This document shows positions 57,230 through 64,000 of a stretch of 64,000 bases of DNA, piece by piece (the first letter of the stretch is position 1; each line of letters starts with the position of its first letter). The notes beneath the pieces were generated by a model. That model was not told the DNA's origin. It saw only the letters and a program-made list of their open reading frames with translations, and did not search any database. Source of the stretch: Neobacillus sp. YX16 (GTDB lineage Bacteria; Bacillota; Bacilli; Bacillales; Cytobacillaceae); contig NZ_CP126115.1 of the NCBI RefSeq assembly GCF_030123505.1, positions 5,098,001 to 5,162,000 on the forward strand. The letters run 5' to 3'. Both the position numbers and the translations under genes were made by a program.

Positions 57230-57694
57230 ATGTTTAACATGCTATTTGGGTTAAAGGATATTCACACGGTTATTGCCAATCAACGTAAAATCGGTGGTGC
57301 AGCAGAAGCAGACTCTATCCGTCTTTCGTCCGGTGAAACCTATTTAAACCCTGTGTTTACTAATGTTGATTTCTCAAAAGGACAGTATGTATCTGTTGGT
57401 TTTATCGATGAAGAGGGACAAAATATTATTGCCCATGTGGATCAAATTGCGGTTATTAAAGGATTAGAGCATAAATTAATTTGCCAGCTAAATAACGCTT
57501 ATATTAAACAAATGCTAGTTCGTGATACATTACAATATTTACAAAAATTATGTGAAGTAAATGCTGGTTTTGTTACAAAGACCTTCAAAAAAGAAGCATT
57601 AAGACTTGTTCAGGATATTAGTGTGAATGAATTAAATAAGCACAATATCTCACTTCCATTCCCTGTTGAAGATAAAATTGTCAAATTAGCATAA
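57230..57694 (+). CDS. Hypothetical protein, probably iron-regulated
   Basis: A 154-residue soluble protein with no signal peptide and no membrane segment. The first half looks beta-rich (RLSSGETYLNPVFTNVDFSK, ending in IAHVDQIAVI), the second half helical (NNAYIKQMLVRDTLQYLQKL). I do not recognise the family. It has a good ribosome-binding site (GGGGGAT) and lies behind a Fur-box-like promoter, which points to expression under iron limitation. It converges on the encapsulin operon and shares a terminator with it. A link to iron is an inference from context only. Confidence 0.7.
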   Translation: MFNMLFGLKDIHTVIANQRKIGGAAEADSIRLSSGETYLNPVFTNVDFSKGQYVSVGFIDEEGQNIIAHVDQIAVIKGLEHKLICQLNNAYIKQMLVRDTLQYLQKLCEVNAGFVTKTFKKEALRLVQDISVNELNKHNISLPFPVEDKIVKLA

Positions 57695-57696
57695 AC

Positions 57697-57728
57697 AAAA
57701 CGAGGTCCTGGGAAATGGACCTCGTTTT
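57697..57728. terminator. Bidirectional terminator
   Basis: AAAACGAGGTCC pairs perfectly with GGACCTCGTTTT around TGGGAAAT, with T's on the plus strand and A's giving T's on the minus strand. It ends both the unknown gene and the encapsulin operon. Confidence 0.85.
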
Positions 57729-57752
57729 TTTGTTGGCTGTTATTTAGTATTC

Positions 57753-58100
57753 TTAAAGAATTTCTGTCTGGCAAGCCAATCTATATCCGGCAGTGAGTGC
57801 ATTCTTCAGCTTTTTCTGCTCCAGCTCGTTCGGAGCTGATAGCCCAGGACCTTTTATTACTTTGACTGTACACTGTCCGCATGTTCCTTTACGGCATTTA
57901 TAATTGATTTGCTTCCCTTGATCCAGGGCTGCATCCAAAAGTTTTCCTTTTACATGGTGAATTTCGATTTTACTGCCGTTTTGCTCTACGATGATTTCTT
58001 CTATTTTGTTTTTTTTGTTATCGGTCGGTTCTGAAGTCTGCGGTTTTACTATCAGCCTTCCTGGTATTAGTGAACCTACTGTGAATACGCGACTATTCAT
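57753..58100 (-). CDS. Encapsulin-associated [2Fe-2S] ferredoxin with N-terminal targeting peptide
   Basis: A 115-residue plant-type ferredoxin. Cluster ligands are C69, C74, C77 (CRKGTCGQC) and C110 (LACQ), with C-x4-C-x2-C spacing. Before the domain is a tail, MNSRVFTVGSLIPGRL, holding FTVGSLI, the same peptide that ends the IMEF cargo. The ferredoxin is thus probably encapsulated or docked inside the shell, perhaps to feed electrons that release stored iron. The start at 58100 shares one base with the encapsulin stop (TAATG), so translation is coupled. An upstream in-frame start lies inside the encapsulin gene and is unlikely. Confidence 0.88.
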   Translation of the reverse strand: MNSRVFTVGSLIPGRLIVKPQTSEPTDNKKNKIEEIIVEQNGSKIEIHHVKGKLLDAALDQGKQINYKCRKGTCGQCTVKVIKGPGLSAPNELEQKKLKNALTAGYRLACQTEIL

Positions 58101-58948
58101 TAGTCCCCCATTGACTCCAACGTACAAATGGCTGAAGGACGTTTAATTCGTAAAACGATTGTTTCATAAACACGGAAAGGATGATTCATCCCTTCTACCC
58201 CCAAGTAAGCAGTATCAAAATCCTCTGATATAGCAAGATCTAAATTATTTTTCCCTGTATTAACAAGCACACCTGATTTTCCTTTTAAAACAGGAGATTG
58301 GAACACACCATCAGTAACTAATTCACGAATATGTTCAATTTCTAATACATTTGTATCACGGTGGACACGATGGATAAGTGAATATAATTGTGGTGAAAGT
58401 ACAAGTGCAAATGGTCCATTGTGATTCATCTCAAGCAGCTTATTCCTTGCATCAACAATATCCTGAAAGGCATTTCCAGATTCAAACCATTCACCAATTA
58501 AGTGTGTTAATCGGCCAGGTACATTCATTAAACCAGGAATATCAAATTCCCTGGTACCATGGAAGATCATTTGGTCTTCTAGTATCGCCACATCACGTGC
58601 TGCATTGGCTGCGGCTGAAAAATCTATAGGGATATCTAATACCTTTGCCTGATCTATATCACGCCAATATAATACGAAGTCTTTATAAAGCATAGGAATG
58701 GTATAGTTAACCCTTTTACTATTCTCAATATCCGTATCAAAGGACCCCTGAAAATCCATTTTTGCTTCTAAATTTTCTGCAAAGATATCATTAAAGATAC
58801 TTTGGACTCCTCTTCCAAGCGGACCGTATAGTTCAATAAAACGGCGCCCGACCAATTGCCTTCTTGCTGCATCAATAACGGTTTGATCCAACTGAGTAAA
58901 TTCTTGGTTTGATAATGGTGAATCCGGGTATAATTGTATTTTATTCAT
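58100..58948 (-). CDS. Encapsulin shell protein (family 1, HK97 fold)
   Basis: A 282-residue encapsulin (older name: linocin-M18 bacteriocin family). It has DAARRQLVGRRFIELYGPLG near residue 25, the E-loop/P-domain regions, and the conserved ending NHPFRVYETIVLRIKRPSAI. Subunits self-assemble to an icosahedral protein shell around cargo carrying targeting peptides. IMEF-linked encapsulins of this length form large T=4 shells (about 42 nm) in Quasibacillus thermotolerans; a T=4 shell here is inferred. It lies 20 bases after the cargo gene and overlaps the ferredoxin gene. Confidence 0.93.
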   Translation of the reverse strand: MNKIQLYPDSPLSNQEFTQLDQTVIDAARRQLVGRRFIELYGPLGRGVQSIFNDIFAENLEAKMDFQGSFDTDIENSKRVNYTIPMLYKDFVLYWRDIDQAKVLDIPIDFSAAANAARDVAILEDQMIFHGTREFDIPGLMNVPGRLTHLIGEWFESGNAFQDIVDARNKLLEMNHNGPFALVLSPQLYSLIHRVHRDTNVLEIEHIRELVTDGVFQSPVLKGKSGVLVNTGKNNLDLAISEDFDTAYLGVEGMNHPFRVYETIVLRIKRPSAICTLESMGD

Positions 58949-58968
58949 TGGTTTATCCTCTCTTTTCC

Positions 58969-59541
58969 TTAGATTAAGCTTCCCACCGTAAAGCCCCTTC
59001 TCTGTATAGTTTGAGGAGCAGCTTGTCTAACTACTGTTTCAGTTCCTGATCGGTCTAAATGGTCATGTTCCTCATCGTGATGGGCATGTGGGTCTACATA
59101 ATTGGTATCAAATCGACTGTTAATTTCAATTAACATTTGTTTTACCTGCTGATAATCCTTATACGAAACTTCCCTTAAGCTATTTAACAAGCTGCTCCGC
59201 TCTTCATCTGTAAAGCGAAAGAGTGCTAAATCTAAGTGTTCGACGAAATTATGTAATCCGAATTTTTCGAGGTTAAGTTCCTGTAAAAGCCGGTTAAATT
59301 CATTGTTGGTTGGTGAAAACTCTGCCTCATTCTTCACTTGTTGAAATTTACTAATAAGCGGAATCAAGACAACTAATCGAGAAAGCCGCTGTTCTTCCTC
59401 TTCGTAAATATGGTGATAATATAGTCTCTCGTGTTCATCTTCAGCATTTTGAATGACCGGGTCGAGCATATTCATAAATTTTTCAATTGCATCTTTGGTG
59501 GTTGTAAATATTTGATAAAATATCTTTAATTCTTCTTGCAC
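58969..59541 (-). CDS. IMEF-type encapsulated iron-mineralising cargo protein
   Basis: A 190-residue ferritin-like cargo protein of the iron-mineralizing encapsulin-associated Firmicute (IMEF) type. A helical bundle spans about 1-145. Candidate metal ligands include the dense ERLYYHHIYEEEEQRL (38-53), and a His/Asp-rich linker lies at 150-163 (DPHAHHDEEHDHLD). The last seven residues, FTVGSLI, are the encapsulin-targeting peptide. IMEF oxidises ferrous iron so it is stored as mineral in the shell. The start is GTG at 59541 after AGGAGGTG. It is the first gene of the operon. Confidence 0.9.
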   Translation of the reverse strand: MQEELKIFYQIFTTTKDAIEKFMNMLDPVIQNAEDEHERLYYHHIYEEEEQRLSRLVVLIPLISKFQQVKNEAEFSPTNNEFNRLLQELNLEKFGLHNFVEHLDLALFRFTDEERSSLLNSLREVSYKDYQQVKQMLIEINSRFDTNYVDPHAHHDEEHDHLDRSGTETVVRQAAPQTIQRRGFTVGSLI

Positions 59542-59585
59542 TGCCGCACCTCCTAATACTCATTACCTGTCATTATTGACGTGGA

Positions 59586-59614
59586 ATTCTATTTCTAAAA
59601 CCTTTACGTTACAA
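59586..59614 (-). promoter_or_regulatory. Candidate sigma-A promoter of the encapsulin operon
   Basis: On the minus strand TTGTAA (59614-59609), a 17-base spacer and TAGAAT (59591-59586), 45 bases before the cargo start. No Fur or PerR box is evident near it. Confidence 0.6.
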
Positions 59615-59703
59615 TCTTTTGAAGAAATTGTTATTGTGAATAACTCCGGTTAATTGATACATAATAACTATGGCTAATATCAATCACTTAGGAGGAGAAG
59701 AAT

Positions 59704-60396
59704 ATGATGCAAAACCAGCAAGGACAGCAAGGGCAAATGCACCAAAATATGCATACGGGTAATGTCCCTCCGCAACTGAATCATGGGGGCCACGAGGTAA
59801 TTGACTTAAATGAGGTTTTAGGAGCAGCTATTGGCACAATGAATTCATACATGTTATTACGCCAGCATGTAAAGGATCCAGAATTACTGGATATTCTGGA
59901 TCGCCAATATAAATTTATGCAGGACGAATACAACATCACTGTGGAGTGTTTCAAAACCGGACAAAATCCTTCCCATCCTACTTCAAGATATATGATGAAC
60001 CAAGGGAATGACTTTATCTATGGGATGAAGCAAACTCAGCCAAAGAAACCTTGGCAATCCGTATCCGAAATTAATGATGAATACATTTCAAGCTGTTTGT
60101 TAGCTTCCTGTAAATCTGGTGCTTCGATGAAAACGATGGCAGCGCTAGAAACAACCAACCCAGTTGTTCGCCGTGTATTGGCTGATTCCATTCCAAACTG
60201 TATTGAAATGGGTTATGAACTCTCTATTTATCAAAATAAACATCATTACTACCAAGTACCGCAGCTTGCTGAGCAGGATATGAATACTTACAGAAATTCT
60301 TTTACCACAACACAGGGGTCATCAATGGGACAAAATATGGGCCAAACACAAATGCCTAATAACAATATGAATATGAACAATAATATGCCGCATTAA
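59704..60396 (+). CDS. Spore coat protein, CotF-like
   Basis: A 230-residue protein with a Coat_F-type helical domain (about 35-115: DLNEVLGAAIGTMNSYMLLR, EYNITVECFKTG). A second related helical block follows (125-190, NDEYISSCLLASCKSGASMK). Both ends are rich in Gln, Asn and Met (N-terminal QQGQQGQMHQNMH, C-terminal NNNMNMNNNMPH), as in coat proteins. It is probably made in the mother cell and laid on the spore. AGGAGGAG precedes two adjacent ATGs. It is divergent from the encapsulin operon. Confidence 0.82.
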   Translation: MMQNQQGQQGQMHQNMHTGNVPPQLNHGGHEVIDLNEVLGAAIGTMNSYMLLRQHVKDPELLDILDRQYKFMQDEYNITVECFKTGQNPSHPTSRYMMNQGNDFIYGMKQTQPKKPWQSVSEINDEYISSCLLASCKSGASMKTMAALETTNPVVRRVLADSIPNCIEMGYELSIYQNKHHYYQVPQLAEQDMNTYRNSFTTTQGSSMGQNMGQTQMPNNNMNMNNNMPH

Positions 60397-60408
60397 ATTT
60401 TAAGAAAG

Positions 60409-60437
60409 CTATCCTTTCATTCATATATGAAGGATAG
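60409..60437 (+). terminator. Intrinsic terminator after the coat gene
   Basis: CTATCCTT pairs with AAGGATAG around a 13-base loop, followed by TTTTTTTG. Confidence 0.8.
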
Positions 60438-60540
60438 TTTTTTTGTTCATATTTGAAAAATATTACATTAAATAATGCAATAGAAACAGAACGTGCGTTC
60501 TTGTTTAATTAAGATAGGGATTTTATGAGGAGTGATTCAA

Positions 60541-60834
60541 ATGGAAAGTTGGGAAGCTGCATATATTGCAGGAATTATTGATGGGGAGGGATCCATTTCA
60601 TTAACTAGAATGCATGAATGCGAACATCGACGTCCTTGCATATCCATTGCTTCAACAGATAAAGAACTATTAATTTACATTCAGTCCCTATCAGGAGGAA
60701 CAATCAATAATAAAAAGAATTACAATCCTGATAAACATAAGGATTCATTTACATTAAATATAAAGAATAAAATATTATACAACCTACTTCGTTCTATTGC
60801 TACTTCATCAAGATTTAGGAAATTGTTTAAGTGA
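60541..60834 (+). CDS. LAGLIDADG-type homing endonuclease, truncated
   Basis: A 97-residue product. AAYIAGIIDGEGSISLTR (residues 5-22) is a single LAGLIDADG motif (AGIIDGEGS). The core continues RRPCISIASTDKELLIYIQSL and stops shortly after FTLNIKNKILYNLL. Typical single-motif members run to 120-170 residues, so the C-terminal part appears lost. The start at 60541 follows GAGGAG by eight bases. It is not inside an obvious intron or intein, so it is probably a stray remnant. Confidence 0.7.
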   Translation: MESWEAAYIAGIIDGEGSISLTRMHECEHRRPCISIASTDKELLIYIQSLSGGTINNKKNYNPDKHKDSFTLNIKNKILYNLLRSIATSSRFRKLFK

Positions 60835-60892
60835 TCCAATTTCTCAATAGTATTCATTCAATCACCATTCTATCTTTTTTAGAAGGATTTTT

Positions 60893-61662
60893 TTAAAGAT
60901 CTGTCCCTGTTTTATCCCTCTTTGGCTTTCTTTCTCCTGGACGATTATTAGTAGTCCTTTTACTATCTTCCTTTTCCTCTGCCTCGTCTAACTTTAACCA
61001 ACTATTTAGCATTTGCTCCTTTTCTTCTGTTTTTTGATTAAGCTGGGTTTCTCCTCTAGTAATTTCTTCAGCCATAATATATGCTTGGTCAATTGTTGGT
61101 TCATACTTTTTAAAATCGTTCAAGACCAGTGTTTTTGTTTCCTCATTTCTCCTCATTTTAGTATTAAAAGTGTTATTCAACCACTCCTTAAGAGTACCGA
61201 CACATCCAATAGTGTGTAAATAGAAATATTTCCATTCACTTACAAGATCAGGTTCTTCATGTAAGGGAAAAGCTTTTTGAAAATACCAAAGGGCATATTT
61301 GAAAGCTTTAATATCATCCTGTTCGTCGGAGTCATATCTAGAAAAATGAACCTCTGTAGTTCTCCTTCCCAATTGCCCGTTTATATTTCTAAAGCTTAAT
61401 AACTCATAAGTTCCAAATAATATTATTGGACCCCGAATTTTGAGGCTAATGATTTTATAGAATCCATATGGTTTCTTAATCCCTTTGAACTTCCAACTTT
61501 AGTCATATGCTGTGCTTCATCAAGTAATATAACTTTAACCTTTCGACCTTTAATTGCACTTTCCAAAGCATTCCGTAATTTTCGTTTTGTTTTTTCATTA
61601 GAATTATTTGGAACATTTACACCTACCTCATCTAATGAAAATCTTTTTTCTTTTAATGGCAA
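60893..61662 (-). pseudogene. Frameshifted TnsC/TniB-type transposition ATPase remnant
   Basis: Two minus-strand fragments join into one protein. The first (61662-61423) contains the Walker B stretch KVKVILLDEAQHMTKVGSSK and SIKSLASKFG. The second, in another frame, continues with GPIILFGTYELLSFRNINGQ and RRTTEVHFSRYDSDE. This LFGTYELL...RNxxGQL.RR...HF.RY pattern is that of TnsC/TniB AAA+ ATPases of Tn7-like transposons. The reading frame is broken near 61420. The N-terminal Walker A part is missing. No transposase genes are nearby. Confidence 0.75.
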
Positions 61663-61775
61663 TTAACTGGGAGTCTAATAGGACCTACTAAATAAATGGC
61701 ACCTTTATCCGTTTTAATTAACTTAATCTTGTCCTCCAAAACCTCTAAAACTTTAGAATCAAAAGTTTTTTTCAT
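61653..61775 (-). pseudogene. Possible 5' fragment of the same ATPase
   Basis: A 40-codon frame (MKKTFDSKVLEVLEDKIKLI, then TDKGAIYLVGPIRLP) ends just before the ATPase remnant. GAIYLVGP resembles the approach to a Walker A P-loop (xxLVGPxGxGKT). An internal deletion may have removed the rest. This is a weak reading. Confidence 0.35.
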
Positions 61776-62009
61776 TTTCGAACCCCTTTTTTAGAATAGT
61801 TTTTACTACATTTACAAATAAACTCATGGAAATGATTTTCACCCATAATTTTCATCATGATTATTAAAATATCCCTTATAAAGTTTCCTAAGAGAAACTT
61901 TTTTTCATCTCTTTTATATTGTTAGATGGTAGACAAAAGGTTTTTCTAGACCCACTAGATATTTTTGTTCCATAATATATAAGGCAGTCTAAGTAACTGG
62001 AGGTAAAGA
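61776..62009. other. Intergenic region with a hairpin
   Basis: AT-rich. AAAGTTTC and GAAACTTT (61881-61902) form a hairpin followed by TTTTTTC, a terminator-like element on the plus strand with no obvious gene before it. The CDF gene's ribosome-binding site (GGAGGT) is at the right end. Confidence 0.5.
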
Positions 62010-62879
62010 ATGGAAGAACAAGCATATTTGGATTTAAAAAGAGGAGAACGAGGTGCATTTATAAGTATTATTGCTTATCTTTGTTTGTCCTCATTAAAAA
62101 TAATTGTAGGGTTTATCGCAGGTTCTGAAGCATTAAAAGCGGATGGATTGAATAATGCCACTGATATTGTAGCCTCAGTTGCTGTATTAATTGGACTAAA
62201 ATTATCTCAGCGACCACCAGATGATGACCATCCTTACGGACACTGGAAGGCTGAAACCGTTGCTTCTATGGTAGCTTCGTTTATCATGATGGGTGTGGGA
62301 ATTCAGGTTACTTATCAAGCCATCACTAGTGTTTTTAATAGAATAGAAGAATCTCCAGATTTAATCGCAGCGTGGACAGGACTCTTCTGTGCACTTGTTA
62401 TGTATTTTGTCTATCGTTATAATAAAAAACTTGCAAGAGAAATAAATAGCCAATCTGTAATGGCTGCTGCAAAGGATAATCTTTCAGATGCATGGGTCAG
62501 TATTGGTACATTCATTGGAATTGTCGCTGCTCAAATTGGTCTTCCCTGGTTAGATCCGATCACCGCTATCATCGTCGGCTTAATTATTTGTAAGACAGCT
62601 TGGGAAATTTTTCGTGATGCCTCCCACCATCTTACAGATGGGTTTGATCAGAAAGAATTAGAGGGATATAAAGCTACTATCACCAATTGTTATGGTGTAA
62701 AAGGTGTAAAGGACATAAAAGCACGAAATTACGGTAATAATGTGGTCGTGGATGTTGTTATCCTTGTTAATTCGAAACTAGATGTTAAAAATGCTCATGA
62801 TATTGCGTCAATGGTTGAAGATAAATTAATCAAAGAGCACAGTGTCTACGATGTGATTGTCCACGTTGAGCCGAACTAA
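62010..62879 (+). CDS. Manganese-type CDF cation efflux protein (MneS-like)
   Basis: A 289-residue CDF transporter with six membrane segments. The sites are SEALKADGLNNATDIVAS (TM2) and AAKDNLSDAWVS (TM5, D-x3-D), as in Mn2+/Fe2+-type CDFs. HPYGHWKAE is conserved near residue 73. The C-terminal domain (about 205-285) ends VYDVIVHVEPN. Its sequence is closest, as far as I can recall, to B. subtilis MneS (YeaB), which exports manganese. GGAGGT precedes the ATG. Promoter elements are not clear, and no MntR box or manganese riboswitch was seen. Confidence 0.85.
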   Translation: MEEQAYLDLKRGERGAFISIIAYLCLSSLKIIVGFIAGSEALKADGLNNATDIVASVAVLIGLKLSQRPPDDDHPYGHWKAETVASMVASFIMMGVGIQVTYQAITSVFNRIEESPDLIAAWTGLFCALVMYFVYRYNKKLAREINSQSVMAAAKDNLSDAWVSIGTFIGIVAAQIGLPWLDPITAIIVGLIICKTAWEIFRDASHHLTDGFDQKELEGYKATITNCYGVKGVKDIKARNYGNNVVVDVVILVNSKLDVKNAHDIASMVEDKLIKEHSVYDVIVHVEPN

Positions 62880-63266
62880 TCTTATAGGATAGACACGTTT
62901 AGAACTTTGCTATATGTAATTTTTTGCAAATATCCCATTATGTTTGATGTCATCTGAACTATTCGTACCAGTTTACACCTTGCATTGACGGATAGGATTA
63001 ATTAAAGGGGTTACCTAGGCACCTTCGACCTTCAACTCATCTATCTTAATCACTCAAATCATTATGATGTTCTTTTTATTTTCTAGCATAGTCTAGAATG
63101 GGAAAATAGATATTAGTCATTTGAATGTGGGTTGAATTTTAGTGATTTATCCAAGAAAGCGACGCTCTTTACGGCATCGCTTTTTTGGCTTTTATGCTTG
63201 ATACAGCGAAACTAATATAAAGGAATACTCCATATTAAAAACAATCTAAAAAGGTGGTAAAGGAGT
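62880..63266. other. Intergenic region with terminator
   Basis: About 390 bp without a gene. The hairpin AAAGCGACGC/GGCATCGCTTT at 63156-63183, followed by TTTTTT, is a plus-strand terminator, 280 bases beyond the CDF stop. The rest shows nothing I can assign. Confidence 0.5.
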
Positions 63267-63432
63267 TTAAACATGAATAATAATACTAGATGTATTACGA
63301 ACGATTACACGATACAAAATTAATGCTATTCCTCCAACCAATCCCCAGTAATATGGGTTACCTCCTCTTAAATATAACCAAATATGATAGCCCAAGTCCT
63401 GCAAAAATAAATATTGTAATTGCATAAATCAT
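63267..63432 (-). pseudogene. Possible frameshifted small membrane protein gene
   Basis: A 24-codon frame beginning MIYAITIFIFAGLGLSYLVI is closed by a stop at 63358. A +1 shifted frame continues RGGNPYYWGLVGGIALILYR to the stop at 63267. Together they give a plausible protein of about 54 residues with two membrane segments. Either a small gene is broken here or the likeness is chance. Confidence 0.3.
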
Positions 63433-63483
63433 TTTATATACATCCTAAAATCCACTTAGTTATCTCCCATAAGCTTTTTTACT

Positions 63484-64000
63484 TTATTGAATCCATTCAT
63501 ACAATGAAATCTCGTGATAAACAGGATCATATATTGGGTTGGATTGAAACGTTTTTACCTTTTTGATTTTGCCTGAAAGATCGTTACCTTGGTTTGAGAA
63601 CCCTTCAATAACTTTACTCGTTAAATAAATTTTGTTGTTTTTATAGTAGGTCTTATCGTGTAAGAAAACCTCATATGTTAAAATTCTCTTATGTGGAACT
63701 GGAACATCGAGATATTGTAAAACCCTTGTTTCTTCCCATGTATAAATAATTGAATTTTTATCCATTGTTTTTGCGTATTCAGCCAATTGATAGCTTGCAG
63801 GCTGCTCGGAAGCTTGCGAATGGATCATATGAATTGAATTTATTATGTTGGACATTAGCAGGCACAGACAGATGGCAGCAGTAATGGGATGAGTATGTTT
63901 TTTCGCGATTGTAATCAGCAATATAAACAAAATAAACAAGACAATAGGAACAATATGCCGAGGCTTTTCTAGATTTTGTGCCAAAAGTGCCCAGATAAAG
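63484..64000 (-). CDS. Membrane protein, partial (C-terminal part), possible glycosyltransferase
   Basis: At least 172 residues; the frame is open to the window edge (FIWALLAQNLEKPRHIVPI near its left end). Two membrane segments (about IVPIVLFILFILLITIAKK and PITAAICLCLLMSNIINSIH) are followed by a 110-residue soluble tail. The WALLAQNLEKPRHIVP stretch recalls the K/DPRY..P loop before the last membrane helices of ArnT/PMT-like glycosyltransferases. The family is uncertain. The start lies outside the window. Confidence 0.55.
   Translation of the reverse strand, partial: FIWALLAQNLEKPRHIVPIVLFILFILLITIAKKHTHPITAAICLCLLMSNIINSIHMIHSQASEQPASYQLAEYAKTMDKNSIIYTWEETRVLQYLDVPVPHKRILTYEVFLHDKTYYKNNKIYLTSKVIEGFSNQGNDLSGKIKKVKTFQSNPIYDPVYHEISLYEWIQ

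Noticed and set aside
58100..58948. Bacteriocin (linocin M18)
   Set aside because: This older family name also covers encapsulins; the cargo genes with targeting peptides show it is a shell protein.

Overview
The window comes from a low-GC, endospore-forming Bacillaceae genome (Bacillus sensu lato; I cannot name the species). Gene order on the minus strand follows Bacillus subtilis closely: yunB-yunC-yunD-yunE-yunF, then sufB-sufU-sufS-sufD-sufC, metQ-metP-metN, yusE-yusF-yusG-gcvH-yusI, fadE-fadA-fadN, yuzL and yusU/yusV. Shine-Dalgarno sites are strong, TTG/GTG starts are frequent, and hairpin-plus-T terminators separate most units. No rRNA, tRNA or CRISPR array was seen.

Region by region: 1-4.1 kb holds the yun cluster and a small inverted-repeat element. 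4.2-4.5 kb is a 20-bp tandem repeat array. 4.6-9.8 kb is the SUF iron-sulfur assembly operon. 10.2-14.7 kb carries the methionine importer metNPQ and metY, each behind its own S-box (SAM) riboswitch. 14.8-19.5 kb encodes a 1547-residue secreted subtilisin-like protease with three cell-wall-binding repeats. 19.7-27.7 kb holds yusE/F/G, gcvH, yusI and the fatty-acid beta-oxidation genes with a FadR-type operator. 28.0-29.5 kb holds an orphan glutamine synthetase behind a GlnR/TnrA-type box. 29.6-35.0 kb is a Fur-controlled siderophore uptake locus: ATPase, FhuF-type reductase, two permeases and a divergent lipoprotein. 35-38.8 kb carries a RodA/FtsW-type glycosyltransferase, a DUF4931 protein, UppP and an azoreductase. 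39.0-42.3 kb is a tungstate transporter (tupABC) with its own regulator, followed by a two-component system, the flotillin/NfeD pair, a cystine-type ABC transporter, an amino-acid antiporter, nadE, a thioesterase and a CDF transporter. 53.9-57.7 kb is a set of small housekeeping and unknown genes.

The standout is at 57.7-59.5 kb: a compact iron-storage encapsulin operon encoding an IMEF-type cargo protein, the encapsulin shell protein and a [2Fe-2S] ferredoxin. The same targeting peptide, FTVGSLI, lies at the C-terminus of the cargo and at the N-terminus of the ferredoxin. The neighbouring unknown gene (57230-57694) has a sigma-A-like promoter overlapped by a Fur-box-like sequence and converges on the operon. 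Together with the Fur-controlled siderophore locus and SUF, the window is rich in iron acquisition, use and storage.

The right end (60.4-64 kb) is more accessory: a spore-coat-like gene is followed by a truncated LAGLIDADG homing endonuclease, a frameshifted TnsC/TniB-type transposition ATPase, a Mn-type CDF exporter and the 3' part of a membrane protein cut by the window edge. Two copies of a GC-rich intergenic repeat of about 250 bp lie at 23.7 and 44.6 kb.
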